Shown here: one piece after another, positions 17,933-26,290 of the stretch | Layout of the letters: each line of letters begins with the position of its first letter | Numbering within the stretch: position 1 is the first letter of the stretch | NCBI GenBank assembly: GCA_964511015.1 | Contig: CAZEDX010000009.1 | Coordinates: 1 to 64,000 of the forward strand | Direction: 5' to 3' | DNA length: 64,000 bases | DNA from: FEN-1099 sp964511015 | GTDB taxonomy: Bacteria; Lernaellota; Lernaellaia; Lernaellales; Lernaellaceae | Program-made: the position numbers and the translations under genes | The notes under the pieces: model-generated | The model's input: only the letters and a program-made list of their open reading frames with translations | What the model was told of the DNA's origin: nothing | Databases searched by the model: none

Positions 17933-19903
17933 ATGTTGAGTTTCCTTCGTCGCCATGGCAAGTCCAAGGCGATCAAAATTCTGTACCTGGCGATTGCCGT
18001 TAGTTTCATCATCGGTTTCGGTGCGGCCGGCTACGTGGTCAAGCGTATGCGTAGGAACCCGCAGCAGTTCGAACAGGACACCTGGGTGGCGAAAGTCGAC
18101 GGCGTCGAAATCGACATGCAAACCCTGAATACAACCGTGCGCGGACTGGAACGGCAATACCGTGACATGTTCGGCGAGGCTTCGGCCCAACTGCTCAAGC
18201 AGATGGACCTGCCGGCGCTGGCGCTCGAGAAGCTGATCAGCGAGCGCATTGTCGAGAAGGTGGCGGCGGACTTGGGTCTGGTGGTGACCGACACCGAGTT
18301 GGCCGACACGATTTATCGCATGTCGGCGTTTCAGGAAAACGGTCGCTTCAACCGTCAGCGTTACGTCGAAGTGCTGCGCCGGTACCGCATGACGCCGGTG
18401 CAGTTCGAGAACGAACACCGCCGGGAATTGTTGGCGCAGAAACTGCGGCAGCTCATTGCCTCCACGGTCAAAGTGGCCGACTCGGAAGTCTATGAAGAAT
18501 TTCTCAGCCGCGAGGATAAGGTCAATCTGCGGTTTGTAAAGCTGGTCGACAAGGAAATCGCCAATCAGATTCAACTGACCGATGAAGAGGTACAAGCCCA
18601 CTTCGCGGCCAACAAAGACAAGTTCAAGGTGCCCGAAAAGCGCAAGGTAAACTATCTCGAATTGCGCGCGGAAGATTTCGAGGAAGAAATCAACATCACC
18701 GATGCCGAGATCGAGAACTACTACCAGCAGCATGCCGATCAATACAAGCATGAGGAAGAGGTCCACGCCCGCCATATCCTGATCAAGGTCGACGAGGGCG
18801 CCGATGAGGCCACGCTCGCCGCGGCCCAGAAAAAGGCCGAGGACCTGGTCAAACAGCTTCGCGCCGGCGGCGACTTCGCCAAGCTGGCGCAGACTAACAG
18901 TGACGACCCGGGTTCGGCGCTGCGTGGTGGCGATCTGGGTTGGTTCGGCCGCGGCAAGATGGTGCCGGAGTTCGAGAATGCCGCTTTTTCTATGCCGATC
19001 AAACAGATTTCCGACCCGGTGAAGTCTAACTTCGGCTTCCACATCATCGAGGTGCTTGAGAAACGCGAACCCGGTACGCAAACGTTGGACAGCGTGCGTA
19101 GTGAAATCAAAGACGCGCTGGCGAAAGAAAAAGCCGGCGAAGCCATGAAGAAAAAGGCCGACGAGCTGTTCGGCCTGTTGAAACCCGAAGAAGATCTGCT
19201 CCAATTCGGCTCTGCGCGCAACCTGCGCGTCAGCGCGAGCTCGGCCTTTACCGCGAACGAACCGGTGCCCGGCATTATGAACGGCATGCGAGCGTCGCAG
19301 TTGATCTTCTCGATGAAAGAAAAAGAAATCGGCCAGCCGTTCGCCACACCCGCGGCAGTGTACATCTTCCAGCTCACCGGCATCATCGAGCCGCACGATG
19401 CCAGCTTTGACGAAGTGAAAGACAGGGTCCGCGAAGACTTGCGACAGACCAAGATCAACGAAGTGCTGCAGCAACGCGCGCAACAGATCATCGCCCAGGT
19501 GCAGGGAGGCGCGACGCTGGCTGCGGTGGCCGCGCGCATGAACCTCGAGGTTCAGGAAACCGGTTTGTTCTCGCGCGGCAACGCTTCGATTCCGAAAATC
19601 GGCATGGTGCCCGAGCTGGTCGCCGCGGCGTTTGCGGCGCCGCCCGGCCTGTTAACCGCGCCGTACCGCAGCGGCAACGGCATGGTGGTTTGCGAGTTGA
19701 TCGAGCATCAGAAGCCGACCGACGAGGACTTCGCCAAGAAGAAGGATGAGATCCGGGAAAGCCTGGTCGGCCAGAAGGCCCAGGTGACGTTGCAGGCCTG
19801 GGTGCAACAGGCGCAAAAGACCGTGACCATCGAACGCAACGAGCCGGTGCTCCAGCGGTTGCGCGGCCTGATCGCCAGCGAACCCGCTGAAGCAGAAGAA
19901 TAG
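17933..19903 (+). CDS. PpiD-like membrane-anchored peptidyl-prolyl isomerase/chaperone
   Basis: The ATG at MLSFLRRHGKSKAIKILYL gives 656 residues. An N-terminal membrane anchor (about residues 14-36, ILYLAIAVSFIIGFGAAGYVV) is followed by a SurA_N-type chaperone region and a parvulin domain starting EEEVHARHILIKVDEG and including SDDPGSALRGGDLGWFGRGKM and NFGFHIIEVLEKREPG. A second, more degenerate rotamase-like region is near the C-terminus. This order matches PpiD/SurA-like folding factors that act at the periplasmic side of the inner membrane. A terminator follows directly. Confidence 0.88.
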   Translation: MLSFLRRHGKSKAIKILYLAIAVSFIIGFGAAGYVVKRMRRNPQQFEQDTWVAKVDGVEIDMQTLNTTVRGLERQYRDMFGEASAQLLKQMDLPALALEKLISERIVEKVAADLGLVVTDTELADTIYRMSAFQENGRFNRQRYVEVLRRYRMTPVQFENEHRRELLAQKLRQLIASTVKVADSEVYEEFLSREDKVNLRFVKLVDKEIANQIQLTDEEVQAHFAANKDKFKVPEKRKVNYLELRAEDFEEEINITDAEIENYYQQHADQYKHEEEVHARHILIKVDEGADEATLAAAQKKAEDLVKQLRAGGDFAKLAQTNSDDPGSALRGGDLGWFGRGKMVPEFENAAFSMPIKQISDPVKSNFGFHIIEVLEKREPGTQTLDSVRSEIKDALAKEKAGEAMKKKADELFGLLKPEEDLLQFGSARNLRVSASSAFTANEPVPGIMNGMRASQLIFSMKEKEIGQPFATPAAVYIFQLTGIIEPHDASFDEVKDRVREDLRQTKINEVLQQRAQQIIAQVQGGATLAAVAARMNLEVQETGLFSRGNASIPKIGMVPELVAAAFAAPPGLLTAPYRSGNGMVVCELIEHQKPTDEDFAKKKDEIRESLVGQKAQVTLQAWVQQAQKTVTIERNEPVLQRLRGLIASEPAEAEE

Positions 19904-19926
19904 TCTCGGCTATTCGGAAGAAGACC

Positions 19927-19960
19927 AAGCGCCGGTCCAAAGGAACCGGCGCTTTTCTTT
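19927..19960 (+). terminator. intrinsic terminator after the PpiD-like gene
   Basis: The stem AAGCGCCGGT / ACCGGCGCTT (10 bp, 8-base loop, 19927-19954) is followed by TTCTTT. It starts 24 bases after the stop. Confidence 0.8.
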
Positions 19961-19970
19961 GACCACCGTG

Positions 19971-20309
19971 TTAGCAGCAGCTCGAGTTAACTCCGGTCAG
20001 GTTGATGGCGAACCCGGTACCGCGCCACCGGTCTTGAAAAAAGTCGATGCGTAGGCCACCGTGGCTTTCTACTTCTTGCCGCACGCGGTCGTCACCCAAC
20101 ACCACCAAGCCGTCTTCACGGTAGATCACATCGTTGTCCTTTGACTCGTCCAGAGCCAAGCCGAATTTCGGCCCGCCTCAGCCGAAGCCGCGGAAGACAA
20201 CGCGCACCACGCGCCCGTGGTTATCCTTTTCCGCCAACACCCGCCGTAGTTCCGACTGTGCCGCGGGCGTGACCTCCACTGCCGCCATGATTCTGGTGGA
20301 TTCGGTCAT
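19971..20309 (-). CDS. HesB/IscA-like selenoprotein (in-frame UGA at 20178-20180)
   Basis: Starting at MTESTRIMAAVEVTP, the frame reads 43 codons to TGA and then continues open for 68 more codons to TAA, 112 residues in all if TGA is read as selenocysteine. Around it the protein reads VVFRGFG-U-GGPKFGLALDESK, exactly where HesB/IscA proteins have the first conserved cysteine of their Fe-S or iron site; the end NSSCC supplies the C-terminal Cys pair. A HesB-related family with Sec at this place is known (TIGR01911-type). A stem-loop directly follows the UGA. It is probably an Fe-S or redox protein. Conservation on both sides of the UGA argues against a simple nonsense mutation. Confidence 0.85.
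20157..20175 (-). promoter_or_regulatory. candidate bacterial SECIS-like stem-loop
   Basis: Two bases after the UGA (minus strand), CGGGCCGA pairs with TCGGCTTG around an AAT loop: 8 bp, two of them G-U. Bacterial SECIS elements lie immediately 3' of the UGA inside the coding region. The loop is smaller than in the Escherichia coli fdhF case, so it may be only part of the functional fold. Confidence 0.45.
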
Positions 20310-20347
20310 TTTTTTATCCCTTCTGGTCGTTCCTCTTTCTAAATTGT

Positions 20348-20376
20348 AGCATAATACATAAATCGATATATGTCTA
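20348..20376 (-). promoter_or_regulatory. possible promoter of the selenoprotein gene
   Basis: On the minus strand TAGACA (20376-20371) and TATGCT (20353-20348) are 17 bases apart in an AT-rich stretch. The site overlaps the end of the upstream membrane-protein gene and lies about 40 bases before the selenoprotein start. Confidence 0.4.
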
Positions 20377-22038
20377 CAGCTTCCCCGCCGGAACCAGCAA
20401 CCACGTCGCCGCCGATCCATGCCGCATCTCGCGCCAGGTAAGCAACCGCAAGGGTTGGGTACGGGCGAACTCGTATTCTGCTTGGTTCATCGCCAGCACG
20501 TAAGTAAATGGAGTTTCAAGGTTTTGTTTTAACCATGTGAAGTCGCGTACCGTGATATTCGTGGCCCCCGCCATCCGCAAGAAACGCGCGTATTCTTCAC
20601 CAGTCATCGTTTTTTGGCGAGCAGCTTTTTCCCAATCAGGCAGATCCAGGACATGGGCCACGTAGTCAAGGCCAAGATCGGCGTAATCGACAACCACCAG
20701 TGCGGCGCCGGGCTGGTCGAGGTTTTGAAGCACAAAATCAGTTGCTTCGCGCAGGCTTTGCCGAGTGTCGGACACCATTTGCAGCGTTTGCAGTCGGCCG
20801 GCGATCTTGGGCGCGGAGGCAACGGCCAGAAGCACCGCCATGGCGATTGCCACCCCCCCCGCGATCTGACTGCCGCGGCGCGGCAATGATGCGGCCGCCA
20901 CGCGCAACAAGGACCACCATTCGGCGAGGGCAATACCTGACACCAGCGCCAGTCCAAAAGAGGCTTCGATGAGGTAGGTGCGAGCGAAGTAGCCGACGTT
21001 GACCAGTCCGAGCAGCGGTACGGCGAACCATACGGCGCCGGGCAACGCGGCGTGGCGCCATACGGCGAAGATCACAAGCGAAATCATTGTCAGGTTCAAT
21101 GCTACCGGTGGCGCATCGCGCAGCACCACGGCGGCGAAGGCGGCAAGAAGAATCGAGGCCGCCAGTGAGCGCGCATACCCGAAGCGGCTTTTGAGCAACG
21201 CGTTGAATAGCGCCAGATAGAGCGTGGCAAACACGGCCAGGGTGCCGCCGCCGCGAGCAATGAACTTGGCGTAGAACTCCCACCGCAGCCGGGCGTATAG
21301 AAGATAGGTGGACTGGTCGAGAGCTGGGTTCCAGAGCTGCCGTTGCCGGACATAGGGGTTGACCAGCACCCACAACAGGCCCGCGGCCAGCAACACCGCC
21401 GCCACAATCAGCGTACGCCGAACCTGGGCGGGACCGAGGGCTTTCGCCCGCGTCCAGAGATAGGCCCACAGGACCGCGGGAACGATCAGCGCCGATGGTT
21501 CCTTGGCCAGCGCGGCCAGCACGAAGAACAGTCCACCAACTACCAGGGCGCGGCCGCCATCGAGACAACCGCGGAGCAGCCATGCCAGCGCCAGATTCAG
21601 AAATAGCACCTCGAGAATGAACGTCAGGTCTGAGAACCAGAAGACGACATAGCCCAGAAACGAGAACGCGACCCCGTACGCGACGATCGCGGCGACGGCG
21701 ACTCGGCGTGAGTGCATGATCTCGATCAGCCGGAAATAGGCGACGAACGAGAACAAGAAGAGCGCGGTACAGAAGAATTGATACGGTAGCGGGTGCAGGC
21801 CGAACAACCGGTACAACGCCCACCAGACGAGATTTTGCACCGGTCGGTAGGAACCAAACAGCACAGCGGCGCTTGGGCTGAAGGCCGCCAATGGATTGGC
21901 GTGTTCGGCGGCCCAGGCCAGGTATGTTGCGTCGTCGCCGCGGAAGTAAACGGGGAAACGCCAGGTCAGGATCGCGCCGGCCAACGCCGCCAAGGCCGAG
22001 AGGTAGTACAGCCGGTATTGTTCCAGGTGGTTGCGCAA
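20374..22038 (-). CDS. polytopic membrane protein, GT-C glycosyltransferase-like
   Basis: The open frame is longer, but its first ~188 codons overlap the divergent lipoprotein gene and look non-coding. I start at the TTG giving MRNHLEQYRLYYLSAL (554 residues), with CAGGA upstream; the start is uncertain. The protein has about 10-12 hydrophobic segments. After the first segment comes FRGDDATYLAWA, an acidic pair in the first periplasmic loop as in GT-C glycosyltransferases. The C-terminal ~140 residues form a soluble domain (for example ALVVVDYADLGLDYVAHVL). It probably transfers sugars from a lipid carrier, but the substrate is unknown. Confidence 0.72.
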   Translation of the reverse strand: MRNHLEQYRLYYLSALAALAGAILTWRFPVYFRGDDATYLAWAAEHANPLAAFSPSAAVLFGSYRPVQNLVWWALYRLFGLHPLPYQFFCTALFLFSFVAYFRLIEIMHSRRVAVAAIVAYGVAFSFLGYVVFWFSDLTFILEVLFLNLALAWLLRGCLDGGRALVVGGLFFVLAALAKEPSALIVPAVLWAYLWTRAKALGPAQVRRTLIVAAVLLAAGLLWVLVNPYVRQRQLWNPALDQSTYLLYARLRWEFYAKFIARGGGTLAVFATLYLALFNALLKSRFGYARSLAASILLAAFAAVVLRDAPPVALNLTMISLVIFAVWRHAALPGAVWFAVPLLGLVNVGYFARTYLIEASFGLALVSGIALAEWWSLLRVAAASLPRRGSQIAGGVAIAMAVLLAVASAPKIAGRLQTLQMVSDTRQSLREATDFVLQNLDQPGAALVVVDYADLGLDYVAHVLDLPDWEKAARQKTMTGEEYARFLRMAGATNITVRDFTWLKQNLETPFTYVLAMNQAEYEFARTQPLRLLTWREMRHGSAATWLLVPAGKL

Positions 22039-22188
22039 CGCGATGTCCTGAGCAATGTGGGCGCCGGCCCAAATGTATCGGGTCTGGCGGACGGGGTCCA
22101 GGGCCGACGGCGCGGGCTTGTCAGCACGAAGCGTCGCGGCTACAACAGGGGCTATCTGATCAACCGCCAAACGCAAGGAAAGTTGAAC

Positions 22189-23547
22189 ATGCGTCGTTCG
22201 CTGTATCGTTGGGTGTTGGTTCTGGCCATCGGGTTGTCGCTCGCGCTGCCGCCGGCCGCCTGCAAGAAAAACGAGAAGAAAGCGGCCGCTTCCGAGAAGA
22301 AGGCGTTCAATCTGGCCAAGGAAATCAAGAAGATCCGCGACAAGCAGAAGTGGTCGAACTACGCGCGCGAACTCGGCGGCGCGGCGCCGACGGGCCCGGC
22401 CGACGTGCTGGCCTACGTGAAGCCGAAGATGAACCGCGAGTTGTTGACCCAGTCGCTGGACTTGGGGCAGCGCTACCTGCTGGCCAACCAAAAGCCGGAA
22501 GGCAACTTCAACTACCTCTACGACTGGGTCACCAAGACGATGGTCGACGACGACGAACAGGTGCGCCAGGCCGGCGCGCTGTGGGGCATCGCCTTGTGCC
22601 ACCAGTTCAAAGCAAGCGATCAGACACGCGCGGCGCTGGACAAGGGCTTGAAGTTTTTTTTCGACGTTTCGCGCGCCGCGGAAGACGGCTCGCTGACGAT
22701 CGCCTATCCGAAGCAGAAGGAATTGCGGATGGGAACGGTCGCATTGGTGGCGCTGTCGTTGGTCGATTACCTGTCGTCAGACCAGACGTTAAAGCCTGAA
22801 TACCGGGATGAGTTGACCAAGAAGCTCGACGGCTACCTGAAGTTCATGCTCAAGCACCAGAAGAAGAACGGCCAATTCCCTCGCAGCATCAAATTGACGG
22901 ACGGCAAACCATCGGCCGGCTCGAGCCCGTATTTCGATGGGGAATCTCTGCTGTGCCTGTGCAAAGCCGCGCGCCAGCTCAACCGCACCGATCTGGTGCC
23001 GGCCATCGAGCGGGCGGCCAAGACGATGGCGGAGGTTTACACCGTTCGCGCGTGGAAAAAGGACCCCGATTCAAAGCTGACCAAGGGCTTCTACCAGTGG
23101 GGCAGCATGGCGTTCACTGAGTACTACGAAGCCAAATGGAAGGACTACGAGTTGTACGGCGACGTGACGCTGGCGCTGGGGCATTGGATGATCCATACGC
23201 ACAAGACGCTCAAGATGAAGCGCAACCACGCCTACGCCCTCGAAGGCCTGATCAGCGCCTATCGCATCGCCAAAGCCCGCGGTGACAAAGCCGCCATGAC
23301 CGATCTGCTCTACGTGATCGACCGCTCGTTGTACAAGTTGACCGCGTGGCAGATCGGCAGCCCGCTGGCGCAAGAGAACAAGTACTTGCGCGAGCACCCG
23401 ACCACCGACCCGCTCGCTGTCGGCGGCGTGATGAACGCGGAACAGGCCGGCATCAAGCGGCCTGGCGACACGCAGCACGAACTGCGCATCGACGTGACCC
23501 AACACCAGATGCATGCGGTGACGATGGCGCTGACGTACGTGTACTGA
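22189..23547 (+). CDS. lipoprotein with predicted all-helical toroid domain
   Basis: The ATG at MRRSLYRWVLVLAI gives 452 residues and AAGGAAAG lies upstream. A signal peptide ends in the lipobox PAAC (Cys25). The mature part after a Lys-rich stretch is rich in helices with repeated patterns such as LDLGQRYLLANQKPEGNFNY, GWALWGIALCHQ-like pairs and YLKFMLKHQKKNGQFPRS, which resembles the (alpha/alpha)6 toroids of polysaccharide lyases and glycosidases. I cannot name catalytic residues. It diverges from the GT-C-like gene and converges with aroB. Confidence 0.7.
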   Translation: MRRSLYRWVLVLAIGLSLALPPAACKKNEKKAAASEKKAFNLAKEIKKIRDKQKWSNYARELGGAAPTGPADVLAYVKPKMNRELLTQSLDLGQRYLLANQKPEGNFNYLYDWVTKTMVDDDEQVRQAGALWGIALCHQFKASDQTRAALDKGLKFFFDVSRAAEDGSLTIAYPKQKELRMGTVALVALSLVDYLSSDQTLKPEYRDELTKKLDGYLKFMLKHQKKNGQFPRSIKLTDGKPSAGSSPYFDGESLLCLCKAARQLNRTDLVPAIERAAKTMAEVYTVRAWKKDPDSKLTKGFYQWGSMAFTEYYEAKWKDYELYGDVTLALGHWMIHTHKTLKMKRNHAYALEGLISAYRIAKARGDKAAMTDLLYVIDRSLYKLTAWQIGSPLAQENKYLREHPTTDPLAVGGVMNAEQAGIKRPGDTQHELRIDVTQHQMHAVTMALTYVY

Positions 23548-23561
23548 AGGGTGAAAGCGAA

Positions 23562-24596
23562 CTAGCCCCGCAATTCGTGGCACATGGCGGCGATCTCGTC
23601 GCGGCTGACTTCGGCCAACTCAGCATGGCCGAGGCTGTTCAACAGCACCATGCGGATGCTGCGGTCGTGCCGCTTCTTGTCTTTGCCGATGGCATCAAGC
23701 ACCGCGTCGCGGTCGGCTTTCACCCGGGTCGGCAGACCAGCCTGCGCGATGAGGGCCTTCAGCGCGGCCGCTTCGTCCGGCGGTAATATTCCGCGGCGGA
23801 CCGAGAGATTCGCGGCGGCGATCATGCCCAGCCCGACCGCTTCGCCATGAGGCAGACCTGTAGCGCGCTCGAGGGCGTGGCCGATGGTATGCCCGAAATT
23901 GAGCAGTGCCCGCCTTCCGACGCGTTCGTCCTCGTCTTCAGCCACCAGGGTCGTCTTGATGCGCACACAGTCGGCGATGACGCGCGCCACGGCCCCGCGG
24001 TCGAGCGCCAGCACCTGGCCGAGGTTGTCTTGCAGGAAAGCGAACAGTTCGCGGTCGGCAATGGCCGCGTGTTTGATGGCTTCGGCCAATCCTTGCCCCA
24101 ACTCGAAGCGAGGCAGGGTGGCCAGTAGCGACGGATCTTCCAGCACGAAACGCGGCTGACAGAACGTGCCGACCAAATTTTTGTAGCCGTCGAGGTTGAC
24201 GCCGTTCTTGCCGCCGATCGCCGCATCCAACTGAGCCAGCAAGGTCGTGGGGACAAAGCCGAAGGCGAGCCCGCGCAAGTAGGTGGACGCCGCCAGGCCC
24301 ACCAGGTCGCATACCACGCCGCCGCCGAAGCCTACGACGAACGCCTCGCGGTCCAACTCGAGGCCGAGAAAACGGCGATGGATTTCCTGCACCGAATAGA
24401 CGGTCTTGTTTTCTTCGCCGGCCTGCACCACGACCAGCGGATAGGGGGCCAGCACGCGGTGGTATAGCCGATCTACGTTTTCATCGGTGACGACCACAAT
24501 TTGGCCGGCATCGATGCGCGAGGCAAAGTCTCGATAGCCGACGTCGAACAGGATCTCGCAGACACCACGGGCCGTGCGTAACGTCAGCGAATTCAT
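23562..24596 (-). CDS. aroB: 3-dehydroquinate synthase
   Basis: The 344-residue product converts DAHP to 3-dehydroquinate, the second step of the shikimate pathway. Family motifs are clear: the NAD loop GGGVVCDLVG at residues 91-100 with ASTYLRG, the substrate/metal motifs IGGKNGVNL, GLAEAIKHA, NFGHTIGHALE and LPHGEAVGLGM, and KDKKR near the C-terminus. The start lies 2 bases after the capA-like stop, so the gene is the third cistron of a DUF3795-capA-aroB run. Confidence 0.96.
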   Translation of the reverse strand: MNSLTLRTARGVCEILFDVGYRDFASRIDAGQIVVVTDENVDRLYHRVLAPYPLVVVQAGEENKTVYSVQEIHRRFLGLELDREAFVVGFGGGVVCDLVGLAASTYLRGLAFGFVPTTLLAQLDAAIGGKNGVNLDGYKNLVGTFCQPRFVLEDPSLLATLPRFELGQGLAEAIKHAAIADRELFAFLQDNLGQVLALDRGAVARVIADCVRIKTTLVAEDEDERVGRRALLNFGHTIGHALERATGLPHGEAVGLGMIAAANLSVRRGILPPDEAAALKALIAQAGLPTRVKADRDAVLDAIGKDKKRHDRSIRMVLLNSLGHAELAEVSRDEIAAMCHELRG

Positions 24597-24598
24597 GG

Positions 24599-25804
24599 TT
24601 AGTCCATCGGTAGCGCGATGAAACGGCCGAATTCGTCTTCGCCGCTCGGCGCTAGTCTGGCGAATTGCTCGGCATCGCCGGCGCGTTCGCCGAGCAGTCT
24701 GTAGGCGTCGGCGAATTCCGTCTCGTCCAAAAAGCGAGGCACGTATTCGGTGAGTTTGTTGTCCGACAGAATGGGGTAGACCTTCATCGTCCGGACCAGT
24801 TTGCCCTCGCGAATTTCAAACACCAGGCGAGCCACTAGGCCATAGGGGGGCGACTTCAGTTTCGCGAAGCGCCCCGGCGCGTTGAAAATGAAATTGCCGA
24901 GGTTGTAGACGATCCACTTGCCGTTGTACTTTTCCAATTCCTGGTAGCGATGCGCACCATGGCCGATGATCAGGTCGGCGCCGCCATCGATCAACTCGTG
25001 CGCGGCGTTGAGTTGCTTGTCCGAACGCCAAGCGTAGTTGCCGCCCCAGTGCGGGAAGACGATCACGTACAGGTCCGGGTACTTCTGGCGCAGCTGTCTG
25101 ATCTCGGCCAGCATCTTGTCGATCTCCAGCCGTGCGGCGCCGCCCTTCTTGCCGCGCGCGTAAAAGCCGTATTCCAAATCGTACCGCTTGCTGTACTCGT
25201 AGCCGGCGAGGAAAGCGATGTGTAACGGCGCGCCGCCGATTCTCATTTCCGCAACGTAGGGGCGTTGCGCCAATTGTTCGTTGCGGCCCGCGCCGATCCA
25301 GGGAATGCCGACCTTGTGCAATGCCGCGAAGGTTTGTTTCAGCCCCTCCAGACCGTAGTCGAGTGTGTGGTTATTGGCCAGCGAGACGAGTCGGACCTTG
25401 TATTGGCGCAAGGTGGCCGGCGCCTTCTCAATGTCGGTCCAATGCACATATTCCTTTTTGCCGCCGAGTTTGGACTGCTTTAGGTCGGTGATCGGCGTTT
25501 CGACGTTGAGCACGGAGAAATCGCTGCCCATCATCAGCGGCTTGAGCTTGGCGAACGAGAAATCGTAACCGCGTTCGCGCAACAGCGTCCGGATCGTCTG
25601 GCCGTAACTTTCGCCGAAGCTGGTGTCGCCGCCGAACACCATCGACACGCGATCGGCAAAGACGCCGTAGTCCTCCATTGCCGGCGGTTCCGGCGCGGCC
25701 GGCGACGGGTCTTTCTTTTCTTTTGAACACGCCGCGAGCACGAACAAACTGATCACCAGGGCACCTATCAACAAGCGGCGCGGCCACAAACGGCAATGGG
25801 GCAT
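24599..25804 (-). CDS. CapA-family metallophosphatase-like lipoprotein
   Basis: The ATG at MPHCRLWPRRLLIGAL (401 residues) has AAGGATG upstream. A signal peptide ends in the lipobox LAAC. The enzyme domain has the CapA/PGA_cap motifs MVFGGDTSFGE, LNVETPITD, SLANNHTLDYG, FPHWGGNYAW and IIGHGAHRYQELE, with the expected metal-binding Asp, Asn and His residues. CapA relatives take part in poly-gamma-glutamate export, but many members are of unknown function. The gene is 2 bases from both neighbours, DUF3795 and aroB. Confidence 0.85.
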   Translation of the reverse strand: MPHCRLWPRRLLIGALVISLFVLAACSKEKKDPSPAAPEPPAMEDYGVFADRVSMVFGGDTSFGESYGQTIRTLLRERGYDFSFAKLKPLMMGSDFSVLNVETPITDLKQSKLGGKKEYVHWTDIEKAPATLRQYKVRLVSLANNHTLDYGLEGLKQTFAALHKVGIPWIGAGRNEQLAQRPYVAEMRIGGAPLHIAFLAGYEYSKRYDLEYGFYARGKKGGAARLEIDKMLAEIRQLRQKYPDLYVIVFPHWGGNYAWRSDKQLNAAHELIDGGADLIIGHGAHRYQELEKYNGKWIVYNLGNFIFNAPGRFAKLKSPPYGLVARLVFEIREGKLVRTMKVYPILSDNKLTEYVPRFLDETEFADAYRLLGERAGDAEQFARLAPSGEDEFGRFIALPMD

Positions 25805-25806
25805 GC

Positions 25807-26160
25807 TTACATCCTTTTGGTAGTGCGTTTGTCCCGCAAATACACGTCGCGACCTTGGTCGCGCAGCATGGCCAGCGCGCCGGGGCGATCGGAGCGGAAC
25901 ACGACGGCCATCAGTTTGGACAAGAAATTGTTGAGCTTCGGGCATTCACGAAAGTCGCGTCCGGACGGGAAGTCGGGACATTCGGCGCAGGTGATCAAGC
26001 CCTTGGCGACCACGCACTTGCGCACGGGGCAGCCCGCGAATGGCGCCTCGACCTGACAGCCGGCGCAACGGCCCTGTTCGAACTTGCGGCAGTTTGAGCA
26101 GAACAACCCGCATGGGGCGATATGCTCATCGCGCGACGGTTGGGAAATCGCCGGCACCAT
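25807..26160 (-). CDS. DUF3795 cysteine-rich small protein
   Basis: The ATG at MVPAISQPSRDEHIAP (117 residues) has GGAGG upstream. The Cys-rich core APCGLFCSNCRKFEQGRC continues with CAGC, CPVRKC, CAECPDFPSG and ECPKL, the pattern of DUF3795 proteins that probably bind zinc or an Fe-S cluster. Function is unknown. It is first in a run with capA and aroB (2-base gaps) and diverges from mtnA. Confidence 0.82.
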   Translation of the reverse strand: MVPAISQPSRDEHIAPCGLFCSNCRKFEQGRCAGCQVEAPFAGCPVRKCVVAKGLITCAECPDFPSGRDFRECPKLNNFLSKLMAVVFRSDRPGALAMLRDQGRDVYLRDKRTTKRM

Positions 26161-26290
26161 GTTGCCTCCGGTTTCGTTCGATCCGACGCCCGTTTTATAG
26201 CATTGGGCCGACGTTTCGCCAAATCGTCGCCGAGCCGCTTGACACCGCGCTCCGGGGCGCCTTGAATCGCGGCAAAGGAGTCTGAGCAAG

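Noticed and set aside
19971..20309. Treating the HesB-like gene as a pseudogene with a nonsense mutation
   Set aside because: The stop is UGA at the exact Cys position where relatives carry Sec, with conserved sequence on both sides and a stem-loop after it.
20738..22072. 444-codon minus-strand frame within the GT-C-like gene
   Set aside because: It is out of frame with the membrane protein, and its Arg-rich translation lacks hydrophobic segments or motifs, while the other frame has a clear membrane-protein pattern.
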